This document shows positions 32,285 to 39,979 of a DNA stretch of 46,602 nt, one piece after another. A program made the position numbers and the translations under genes. Position 1 is the first letter of the stretch. Each line of letters opens with the position of its first letter. The notes under the pieces were generated by a model, which was not told the origin of the DNA, did not search any database, and saw only the letters and a program-made list of their open reading frames with translations. Source of the stretch: a virus; IMG/VR virus record IMGVR_UViG_3300021087_000562, positions 1 to 46,602 of that record, one strand, 5' to 3'.

Positions 32285-35200
32285 ATGGCAACAAATATCC
32301 AATTAAAACGCTCCGCTTCAGCTGGAGCAGCACCAGGTACAGGTGATCTTGAATTAGGAGAGTTAGCACTCAATACCTACGACGGAAAAATGTACATGAA
32401 GAAAACCGTTTCAGGTACTTCATCAATCGTAGAACTCTCAGGAACACAAGCAGCAACATCATCAGCATTTGCTCACACAACATACAAATTCGTAGCTTCA
32501 GGTAGTACAACTACATTCACAGGTTCAGACGCTGATAGTCAAACATTAGCATATACAGCTGGACAAATTCAAGTATTTTTAAATGGTGTCTTATTAGATG
32601 TCGCAGATTATACTGCATCTAATGGAACTTCTGTAGTATTAGGATCAGCGACAGGTTCAGGTTCTATACTTCTTGTTACATCTTTTGAAGGAACAAATCC
32701 TTTTGATTATTTCAAATACACAGCATCAAATGCTCAAACATCATTCTCTGGAAATGACGCGAATTCAGAAAGTTTAATTTATACAGTAGGAAATATACAA
32801 GTATATCTTAATGGTGTATTGTTAGATGCATCGGACTACACAGCTACGAATGGAACTGCAGTAGTTCTAGGTTCAGGAGCAGCATCAGGTGATATTTTAA
32901 CTATTTGGGAGTTCAATGAAACAGCTCTTACACAATTATCTGCAGATACTTCTCCACAACTAGCTGGTGATTTAGATGTAGTTACTTACGATATAGTATC
33001 AACATCTAATAGAGACATTGATATTGTTCCACATGGAACAGGAGATGTAACTCTACAAACAGACACAGTTACATTAGGTTCTAGTGGAGAAAATGTAACA
33101 GTATCAACAAGTGGTACAGGAGATTTAACTCTTAACACAAATAGTGGTTCAAGTTCAGGTTCTATAGCAATAGCTGACGGAGCAAATGCTAACATAACAT
33201 TGACACCAAATGGTTCAGGAAAAATTGTTTTAGATAATCATTCATGGCCTAATTCAGATGGTTCAGCTGATCAAGTTTTAGTTACAAATGGTTCAGGTGT
33301 TTTATCTTTCTCAACAATCAGTTCAGATTCAATTACAGATGCTGATGGTAATACTAAAATTCAAGTAGAAGAAAGTTCAGATGAGAATATCATACGATTT
33401 GATATTGCTGGTACAGAACAAATAGTATTAGCAGATGGTGTATTAAAACCCACAACAGACAACGATATAGATTTAGGAACATCATCTTTAGAATTTAAAG
33501 ATGCTTTCTTTGACGGCACAGTAACTTCCGATGCTTTCGCAGGACCATTAACAGGAGATGTAATAGGAGATGTAACAGGAAATGTTACAGGTAATACTTC
33601 TGGAACAGCCGCTACAGTAACTACAGCAGCACAAACAAACATTACTTCATTAGGTTCATTAACTGGATTAGATGTTAATGGTGCAGTAACTATAAACGAT
33701 AATCTTTCACTAGATGGAAGTAATAAAGAATTAAGATTTTATGAAGGAGCTAACTATGTAGGATTTGAAGCACCAGCTTTAAGTGCTGATCAAATTTGGG
33801 TTCTTCCAACAGCTGATGGTTCAGCTAATCAAACATTAAAGACAGATGGTTCAGGAACTTTATCTTGGGCAACAGCGGCATCAGCTGTCTCAAACTTAAC
33901 AGATGTAACATTAACTTCAATAACAAGTGGAGATATGTTAAGATATAATGGTTCTGCTTGGGTTAATCAAGCCACAGCAGCCTATCCAGTTCTTAATACA
34001 ATGACTGGAGATAATTCAGACACAACTTTAACATTAACAAGAGCTCCATTACATGAGAACGCGGTTCAAGTATATTGGGACGGAGTATATCAACATAAAG
34101 ATAATTGGGCAGTAAGTGGAACAACTCTTACATTTGCTACTGCACCACCAACAGGTGTTAAAGTAGAAGCTGTTACAGGATCACAAACAAATATGTTGTA
34201 TGGACATGATGTAACTGTTGATAAAATGACTGGAGATAATTCAGACACAACATTAACATTAAGTGTAACACCTTCAAACGAAAATCACACAAACATATTT
34301 TTTGATGGTGTTTATCAGAGTAAAGACAATTATACTGTAAGTGGAACAACTGTTACTTTCTCTACAGCACCCCCAACAGGTGTTTTAGTTGAAGCAATGT
34401 CTAATCAGGCTGTAGCAGTTGGAACAGCTACAGGTATAGCAGCTTCAGCAGTAACAGGATTAACAGAAGTTACGGCAGCAGATGCAGACCATGTAATGAT
34501 ATATGATGCATCAGGTTCAGCATTAAAGAAATCTTTAGTATCAGATTTAGTTCAAACAAGTGAAGAAATAGCTGATATTGTAGGAGCTATGGTTTCTTCA
34601 AACACAGAAAGCGGAATTACAGTAGCATATCAAGACGGAGATAATACTCTAGACTTTACAGTTGGAACACTTAACCAAGACACAACAGGCCTTGCGGGAA
34701 CAGCTACAGCGTTAGCGACTGCAAGAACTATTGGTGGAACATCTTTTGATGGAACTGCGAATATAGCAGTGGCCACAGCTACAGAAGGAACAAATGTTAC
34801 AGTTAGTGCCAATAACTCTACAGACGAAACAGTTTATCCAACTTTTGTAGATGGAGCAACAGGTACACAAGGAATAGAAACAGACACAGGATTAACATAT
34901 AATCCAAGCACAGGTGTAATAACAGCTACACAATTTACAGGAAATGTGACAGGAAATGTCACAGGAAACGCTTCAGGTACTGCAGCTACAGTAACTACAG
35001 CAGCACAAACAAACATAACAAGTTTAGGCACTCTTACAGGATTAACAGGTGGAACAGGTGATTTTAATTGGGATTCAAATACTTTAGTAGTTGATTCTTC
35101 AGCAAGTATGGTTGGTATAGGAACTTCAAGTCCTGGTGGGTTATTAGAAACTTATAATGGTACTGATAATACTAAACATTGGAGAATACACAGACCAGGA

Positions 35201-35686
35201 ACAGCAGAATTTGGAATAGGTGTTGCAGGTAGTTATTTACATATATCAGATAGTTCTTCAATGCCTAGTGGTTCTTCAAAAGGAATTTATATGAAGTTTA
35301 ATACTGGAGAAGTTGGAATAGGAGTGCCTGTTCCAACAACACATTTTTCAGTAGCTAAATCAGCAAATATAACACAAGTAGCTTTAACATCAAGTTCAGC
35401 CGCAGTAGCTTGGGATGCAAAGGCGGCGGCTAACGCTTATCATCTAACAACAGAAAATACAACCTTCTCAGCACCTTCAAATGCTGTAGAAGGAGCAATC
35501 ATATCAGTAGAGATAGCACAAGGTGGAACAGCAAGAACAATAGCGTGGAATACAGTCTTTGAGTTCGCAGCATCAACAGCACCAACTATAACTGCGACAG
35601 CAAGTAAAACAGACATACTTTCATTTAGATATAATGGTTCTGTTTGGCAAGAGATAGGTAGAGTCCAAAATATGGCTCAAACTTAA
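32285..35686 (+). CDS. Long tail fibre protein (1133 residues)
   Basis: It opens with TNIQLKRSASAGAAPGTGDL, ELGELALNTYDGKMYMKK, the usual attachment leader. Two copies of a beta module follow at about 65-140 and 140-215 (FVASGSTTTFTGSDADSQT, IQVFLNGVLLDVADYTASNG and its twin IQVYLNGVLLDASDYTATNG). Two copies of another follow at about 575-700 (MTGDNSDTTLTL, VYWDGVYQHKDNW and FFDGVYQSKDNY, TAPPTGV). The shaft includes DNDIDLGTSSLEFKDAFFDG and NNSTDETVYPTFVDGATG, shared with other fibres. The C-terminal 100 residues (TSSSAAVAWDAKAAANAYHL, ISVEIAQGGTARTIAWNTV, ILSFRYNGSVWQEIG) form a common marine-phage fibre tip. It has no S74 domain. AGGCAGGAACA precedes the ATG. Confidence 0.8.
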   Translation: MATNIQLKRSASAGAAPGTGDLELGELALNTYDGKMYMKKTVSGTSSIVELSGTQAATSSAFAHTTYKFVASGSTTTFTGSDADSQTLAYTAGQIQVFLNGVLLDVADYTASNGTSVVLGSATGSGSILLVTSFEGTNPFDYFKYTASNAQTSFSGNDANSESLIYTVGNIQVYLNGVLLDASDYTATNGTAVVLGSGAASGDILTIWEFNETALTQLSADTSPQLAGDLDVVTYDIVSTSNRDIDIVPHGTGDVTLQTDTVTLGSSGENVTVSTSGTGDLTLNTNSGSSSGSIAIADGANANITLTPNGSGKIVLDNHSWPNSDGSADQVLVTNGSGVLSFSTISSDSITDADGNTKIQVEESSDENIIRFDIAGTEQIVLADGVLKPTTDNDIDLGTSSLEFKDAFFDGTVTSDAFAGPLTGDVIGDVTGNVTGNTSGTAATVTTAAQTNITSLGSLTGLDVNGAVTINDNLSLDGSNKELRFYEGANYVGFEAPALSADQIWVLPTADGSANQTLKTDGSGTLSWATAASAVSNLTDVTLTSITSGDMLRYNGSAWVNQATAAYPVLNTMTGDNSDTTLTLTRAPLHENAVQVYWDGVYQHKDNWAVSGTTLTFATAPPTGVKVEAVTGSQTNMLYGHDVTVDKMTGDNSDTTLTLSVTPSNENHTNIFFDGVYQSKDNYTVSGTTVTFSTAPPTGVLVEAMSNQAVAVGTATGIAASAVTGLTEVTAADADHVMIYDASGSALKKSLVSDLVQTSEEIADIVGAMVSSNTESGITVAYQDGDNTLDFTVGTLNQDTTGLAGTATALATARTIGGTSFDGTANIAVATATEGTNVTVSANNSTDETVYPTFVDGATGTQGIETDTGLTYNPSTGVITATQFTGNVTGNVTGNASGTAATVTTAAQTNITSLGTLTGLTGGTGDFNWDSNTLVVDSSASMVGIGTSSPGGLLETYNGTDNTKHWRIHRPGTAEFGIGVAGSYLHISDSSSMPSGSSKGIYMKFNTGEVGIGVPVPTTHFSVAKSANITQVALTSSSAAVAWDAKAAANAYHLTTENTTFSAPSNAVEGAIISVEIAQGGTARTIAWNTVFEFAASTAPTITATASKTDILSFRYNGSVWQEIGRVQNMAQT
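34808..34915 (+). repeat. Fibre cassette B, copy 2 of 3
   Basis: Encodes NNSTDETVYPTFVDGATGTQ and GLTYNPSTG in the 1133-residue fibre. Confidence 0.65.
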
Positions 35687-35700
35687 TAGGTGATTAAATT

Positions 35701-37137
35701 ATGGCGTTTTTAGATAGAGCAGCGAATAGAGGTAGTATATCTACAGGATCTTATCAGATTGATTATTCTTTGAAACTAGAAGCTGATAATTCTGAATATT
35801 TAGGAACTGGTAATATTTCCACTACTCCAACTGATGCAAAAATAGGAACATATTCTTGTTGGGTAAAAAGAACTGAACTAGGTACAAACTATCTTTTTGT
35901 AACTGGTAATTCAGCTAGATACTCTAGAATCTTTTTTAATTCTGATGATAAAATACAGTTATACGCAGGAGACAGTAGTTGGAATAGTGTACAACCTATA
36001 ACTAATGCTGTTTATAGAGATACAGCAGCTTGGTATCATATCGTATTAAGAATTGACACAACAGATGGAACAGCTGCGAATAGATTAAGATTATATGTAA
36101 ATGGAGTTGAGCAAACTTGGGGAACTGCTCCTAATATTAATCAAAATGCTACTCCAACATTACTAGAGGCTTTTGGTAGTCCTGGTTATCATGCATGGGG
36201 AAGAGCTTTAACTCCAAATTGGTCAACAAATGATTACTTTAGTGGTTATTTAGCAGAAGTACATTATGTAGATGGACAAAGTTTAGCACCAACAGAATTT
36301 GGTGAGTTTGATAGTGACAGTGGTATTTGGAAACCAATAGAATACGAAGGTACTTATGGAACTGTTGGCTATTATCTGGATTTTGCAGATGCCGATAATC
36401 TTGGAGATAATGAGTCAGGCACAAGCCTTCCTGATTTTACTGAAAACAACATAGCTGCTATCGATCAATCTACAGATACACCTACTAATAATTTTTGTAC
36501 TCTTAGTCCTCTGTGGAACTTTACAAATAATCCTACTATAACTGAGGGTGGTACTAAATCGGCTCCTTCAAATGCTTGGAGTGGTGCTAAAGCTACTATG
36601 GGTTTATCTTCTGGTAAATGGTATTGGGAATGGAAAGCATCTTCTCAAGGTAACTATATGGGTGTTCAAACAGACGGAGAAGATAATATTCATAGCGGTA
36701 ATGCACAAAATAATCAAATGGGAGCTTTCTTTGTTCATGACGGAGAATTTAAAATTTATGATGCTGATTCAACTAGTGGTAGAAATGATGTTGATATTGA
36801 TTACGCAGCATTTAATTCAGCTCATATCTTCGCGTGTGCATTAGATATGGATAATAACAGAATATCTTTTTATCAAAACGGAACTATAATTCCAGACAGT
36901 GCTGGTGGAAGAGCGAATGCTCCCGGAAACTATGATTTAGATGGATTATCTGATAAAACAGTTTTTCCAACAGCTGCTCAATATGATGTAACTTTTGAAT
37001 GGAACTTTGGTGGTTGTACGGCCTTTTCAATATCAAGTGCTCAATCAGACGAGAATGGATATGGTACTTTCGAACATGCTCCACCCAGTGGTTATTTAGC
37101 TATTTGTACAAAGAATTTAGCGGAGAACGGAGGATAA
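35701..37137 (+). CDS. LamG plus SPRY-like receptor-binding protein
   Basis: A 478-residue protein with two lectin-like beta-sandwiches. Residues about 22-215 are a laminin-G/concanavalin-like domain: LKLEADNSEYLGTGNIS, YSCWVKRTELGTNYLFV, WYHIVLRIDTTDGTAANRLR, LYVNGVEQTW and FSGYLAEVHYVDGQSL. Residues about 265-475 look like a SPRY domain: SGAKATMGLSSGKWYWEWKA, NYMGVQTDGEDN, IFACALDMDNNRISFYQNGT and PSGYLAICTKNLAE. Such pairs occur in marine phages as adhesins that recognise cell-surface glycans. It lies directly before a DUF7483-like gene, one base after its stop, so the two probably function together at a fibre tip. Confidence 0.75.
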   Translation: MAFLDRAANRGSISTGSYQIDYSLKLEADNSEYLGTGNISTTPTDAKIGTYSCWVKRTELGTNYLFVTGNSARYSRIFFNSDDKIQLYAGDSSWNSVQPITNAVYRDTAAWYHIVLRIDTTDGTAANRLRLYVNGVEQTWGTAPNINQNATPTLLEAFGSPGYHAWGRALTPNWSTNDYFSGYLAEVHYVDGQSLAPTEFGEFDSDSGIWKPIEYEGTYGTVGYYLDFADADNLGDNESGTSLPDFTENNIAAIDQSTDTPTNNFCTLSPLWNFTNNPTITEGGTKSAPSNAWSGAKATMGLSSGKWYWEWKASSQGNYMGVQTDGEDNIHSGNAQNNQMGAFFVHDGEFKIYDADSTSGRNDVDIDYAAFNSAHIFACALDMDNNRISFYQNGTIIPDSAGGRANAPGNYDLDGLSDKTVFPTAAQYDVTFEWNFGGCTAFSISSAQSDENGYGTFEHAPPSGYLAICTKNLAENGG

Positions 37138-37138
37138 G

Positions 37139-38245
37139 ATGGCTAATTATACAGCAGTAGACGATTCATCAGCACATTTTCAAGCCACTACTTATACGGG
37201 TACTGGTACAAGTACAACTGTAACTAATGGTGGTAATTCAGATTTAAAACCAGATTTTCTTTGGATTAAAAACAGAGGTGCTGGTTATGGTTCTATGGTA
37301 TTAAATTCTAGTGTAGGTATAAGTTATGCTCAAACTACAGATTTTAAAAATGCTAATGCTAATCCACCTTATATGGAATCTTCTAGTAATGCTGCTGAAA
37401 ACAACAATCAGAAATGGATTGATACTGTAAACACAGATGGATTTACTTCTGGAGTATCAGAACATAGCCATTCAAATTCTGGTTCTACTTTTATAGCATG
37501 GCAGTGGAAAATGAATGGTGGTACAACATCTACTAATTCAGATGGAGATATTGATACAAAAGTACAAGTAAATGCAGCTGCTGGTCAGAGTATTGTAACT
37601 TATTCACCACCAAATGATACTGCACGAACTATAGGTCATGGTTTAGGAGCAGTTCCTAAATTAATTATAATAAGAGCTAGAAATAGAGTTGAAGATTGGC
37701 ATTGGTTTCATTATTCAGCTGGCACTGGTGGTTGGAGAGGAAATCATGCAGAAGCACACAATGATAATACAGTATTAGGAGATACTTTACCAACTTCAAG
37801 TGTTTATAAATTAGGAACGGATTGGAGAATGAACGGAGCATATAATTATGTTGGACATTTCTTTGCTGATGTTCAAGGTTATAGTAAATTTGGAGCATAC
37901 TATGGTAATGGTCAATATGATGGAACTTTTGTTTATACTGGTTTTAAACCCGCTTTAATAATACTTAAAGAAGAAGCTGGAACAGAACCATGGTTAATGT
38001 ATGACACAGCAAGAAATCCATTTAATATAACAGATAAAAAATTAGGTCCTGCTCATGTAAGTGCTGAAAATGCTGTACCAGGAGGCGGAGACGCTGGGTA
38101 TAATATGATTGATATATTGGGTAATGGTTTTAAATGTAGATCAAATAGTGGTGCAGCAAACGGTAGTGGAACAAGATATTGTTATGCCGCGTGGGCTGAA
38201 AACTCTTTAGTAACATCAGGTGGAACTCCTGGAACCGCAAGATAA
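37139..38245 (+). CDS. DUF7483-like adhesin / fibre tip protein
   Basis: A 368-residue protein. It starts ANYTAVDDSSAHFQATTYTG and has the pattern of phage proteins paired with LamG/SPRY adhesins: NSDLKPDFLWIKNRGAGYGS, FIAWQWKMNGG, TIGHGLGAVPKLIIIRARNR, DWHWFHYS and FKPALIILKEEAGTEPWLMY. The last segment holds YCYAAWAENSLVTSGGTPGT. Conserved aromatic and glycine positions suggest a beta-sandwich that may bind a host surface ligand. ATG 37139 is one base after the previous stop, with GGAGGAT as ribosome site. Family naming is by recognised pattern, and the receptor is unknown. Confidence 0.68.
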   Translation: MANYTAVDDSSAHFQATTYTGTGTSTTVTNGGNSDLKPDFLWIKNRGAGYGSMVLNSSVGISYAQTTDFKNANANPPYMESSSNAAENNNQKWIDTVNTDGFTSGVSEHSHSNSGSTFIAWQWKMNGGTTSTNSDGDIDTKVQVNAAAGQSIVTYSPPNDTARTIGHGLGAVPKLIIIRARNRVEDWHWFHYSAGTGGWRGNHAEAHNDNTVLGDTLPTSSVYKLGTDWRMNGAYNYVGHFFADVQGYSKFGAYYGNGQYDGTFVYTGFKPALIILKEEAGTEPWLMYDTARNPFNITDKKLGPAHVSAENAVPGGGDAGYNMIDILGNGFKCRSNSGAANGSGTRYCYAAWAENSLVTSGGTPGTAR

Positions 38246-38258
38246 TAGGAGAAAAATT

Positions 38259-38837
38259 ATGTGGGCAAAAGTAGAATCGGGTAGTGTAACAGAAATTTAT
38301 ACACGCCCAAAACAATTAACAATAGGAGATGTTCAATATCCTAAAAATATTTTTCAACTCTGGAGTAGTTCAGAATTAGAAGCTATTGGGATTTATGAAA
38401 TCACTATAAACAGTACGAATTTAAAAGATCAAGAGTATTATAATAATACAGGTATAACATATACATATGCTAGTGGTGCAGTGACAGGAGCTTATAATAC
38501 AGCAACAGCTAAATCATTAACAGATACAAGTGAAACAGTTGATGGTGTAACGACAACTGTATTAGGACTTAAAAGTGTTCATAAAAATAATATCAATTCA
38601 AAAGCTAGTGTTTTATTAACAAAACACGATTGGATGTCAATTAGAGAAGCAGAAGGTGGAACAGACATGCCAAGTAATATTAAAACTTGGAGAGCTGGTT
38701 TAAGAACAAAAGCTAACTCTATGTGTACAGCTGTAGATAACGCAGCGAATGTCGATGCTTTAGCAGCTTTGTATGTTTATAATTCAGATGATCCACCTAC
38801 AAGACCTTTAGGTGAATTTCCGTCTGAACCAAGTTAA
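38259..38837 (+). CDS. Fibre-assembly-like protein (DUF4376-type C-terminus)
   Basis: A 192-residue protein from ATG 38259, chosen over an upstream in-frame ATG at 38220 because ATAGGAGAAAAATT gives a proper ribosome site and avoids a 26-base overlap. The N-terminus (WAKVESGSVTEIYTRPKQL, QYPKNIFQLWSSSELEAIGI) matches the leader of tail-fibre assembly or accessory proteins. The C-terminal helices (VHKNNINSKASVLLTKHDWM, WRAGLRTKANSMCTAVDNAA, NVDALAALY) resemble DUF4376. Such proteins usually sit immediately after the fibre gene they help fold. Here it follows the DUF7483-like adhesin. A chaperone role is likely but not proven. Confidence 0.7.
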   Translation: MWAKVESGSVTEIYTRPKQLTIGDVQYPKNIFQLWSSSELEAIGIYEITINSTNLKDQEYYNNTGITYTYASGAVTGAYNTATAKSLTDTSETVDGVTTTVLGLKSVHKNNINSKASVLLTKHDWMSIREAEGGTDMPSNIKTWRAGLRTKANSMCTAVDNAANVDALAALYVYNSDDPPTRPLGEFPSEPS

Positions 38838-38841
38838 AAGA

Positions 38842-38849
38842 CATAAATA
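38842..38849 (+). promoter_or_regulatory. Late promoter CATAAATA before a small membrane gene
   Basis: A late element just after the previous stop. Five bases (ACTAT) separate it from ATG 38855, the same spacing as at gp25 and at 2869, so a leaderless transcript is predicted. No Shine-Dalgarno sequence is visible. Confidence 0.6.
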
Positions 38850-38854
38850 ACTAT

Positions 38855-39115
38855 ATGGAATTTGATAGTCATATCATATGGAACATAATACTAACATTAG
38901 TAATTGCTCCACTTGCTTGGTGGGTTCGTACCACCCATGATGAAATGCGAAGGCAGGATATATTATTAAACAAAACTAGAGAAGAAATAGCTAGAGATTA
39001 TGTTTCAAAACGAGAACTAGAACAAGATTTAGGGCGTATTTTAAACGCCATTCAGAAATTAGACGAAAAATTAGACCGAATTCAAGAAGCTGCCGTAAAA
39101 GAATATAGACTTTAG
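38855..39115 (+). CDS. Small membrane-anchored coiled-coil protein
   Basis: An 86-residue protein. Residues about 7-25 are one transmembrane segment (IIWNIILTLVIAPLAWWVR). The remainder is a charged, probably coiled-coil helix (EMRRQDILLNKTREEIARDY, ELEQDLGRILNAIQKLDEKL). The topology resembles an inner-membrane spanin or a signal-anchored accessory, though it is short for a spanin and no outer-membrane partner is seen next to it. It lies between the fibre-assembly-like gene and gp13 and has its own late promoter. A lysis or membrane-remodelling role is only a suggestion. Confidence 0.6.
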   Translation: MEFDSHIIWNIILTLVIAPLAWWVRTTHDEMRRQDILLNKTREEIARDYVSKRELEQDLGRILNAIQKLDEKLDRIQEAAVKEYRL

Positions 39116-39128
39116 TATTTCTATTTTA

Positions 39129-39136
39129 TATAAATA
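39129..39136 (+). promoter_or_regulatory. Late promoter TATAAATA before gp13
   Basis: A perfect late element. Initiation near 39142 gives a short leader containing CGAGGAAATAATTT before ATG 39158. Confidence 0.68.
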
Positions 39137-39157
39137 GTAGTAACGAGGAAATAATTT

Positions 39158-39976
39158 ATGGCAACACCTACAACAAAAGCAACACTTTTATCATACTGTA
39201 AACGCCAATTAGGTTATCCAGTTGTGGAAATCAATGTAGATGATGACCAAGCTGATGATATATTGGATGATGCATTACAGTATTTTGCAGAATACCATTA
39301 TGATGGTTCTATCAGAGCGTATTTCAAACATCAAGTTACACAAGCAGAAATAGATATTCAAAGAGCGAATGCTAATGTGGTATCATCTTCAAGTGGTGGT
39401 TCTGACAGTGGAGCAACTACATGGCAAGAAGGAACTAATTACATTGAGTTGCCTGAATCAATCATGTCTGTCATTAAAATCTTTACAATGTCTGATAATA
39501 CTACAAACAATATGTTTGATTTAAGGTATCAATTAAGATTAAACGATTTATATGATTTAACATCTACATCTATTTTGTATTATGAAATGGTACAACAACA
39601 TTTAGGAATGTTAGATGATATACTTGTAGGACAACCGTTCATGCGACACAGTAAACACGGAAACAGATTATATATTGATATGGATTGGGAATCGCGTATC
39701 AATAAAAATGAATATATTGTAATAGAATGTATTAGAAAACAAGACCCAACTACATATACAGATATTTACAATGATGTATGGTTAAAGAAATACTGTACAG
39801 CTAAATTAAAATTACAATGGGGTCAGAATTTAATTAAATTTGATGGAATTCAAATGCCAGGTGGAGTTACACTTAATGGAAGGCAACTAGTTGATGATGC
39901 TAAAGAAGAAATTAGAGAATTAGAAGAAGAAGTCAGATTAGGATTTGAATTACCAGCACTAGATATAATAGGATAA
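39158..39976 (+). CDS. gp13: Neck protein gp13
   Basis: A 272-residue protein (T4 gp13 is 309). Hallmarks: LLSYCKRQLGYPVVEINVDD, DILDDALQYFAEYHYDGS, YIELPESIMSVIKIF, LRLNDLYDLTSTSILYYEMV, GNRLYIDMDW and the C-terminal helix LVDDAKEEIRELEEEVRLGF. gp13 seals the head vertex with gp14 after packaging and provides the tail-docking surface. An insertion rich in Ser/Gly lies near 72-88 (VSSSSGGSDSGA). It has its own late promoter and sits between fibre-island genes; gp14, its usual partner, is not visible in the window. Confidence 0.9.
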   Translation: MATPTTKATLLSYCKRQLGYPVVEINVDDDQADDILDDALQYFAEYHYDGSIRAYFKHQVTQAEIDIQRANANVVSSSSGGSDSGATTWQEGTNYIELPESIMSVIKIFTMSDNTTNNMFDLRYQLRLNDLYDLTSTSILYYEMVQQHLGMLDDILVGQPFMRHSKHGNRLYIDMDWESRINKNEYIVIECIRKQDPTTYTDIYNDVWLKKYCTAKLKLQWGQNLIKFDGIQMPGGVTLNGRQLVDDAKEEIRELEEEVRLGFELPALDIIG

Positions 39977-39979
39977 GAT

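Noticed and set aside
38220-38258. Upstream ATG for the fibre-assembly-like gene
   Set aside because: It overlaps the previous gene and lacks a ribosome site; ATG 38259 has AGGAGA at good spacing.
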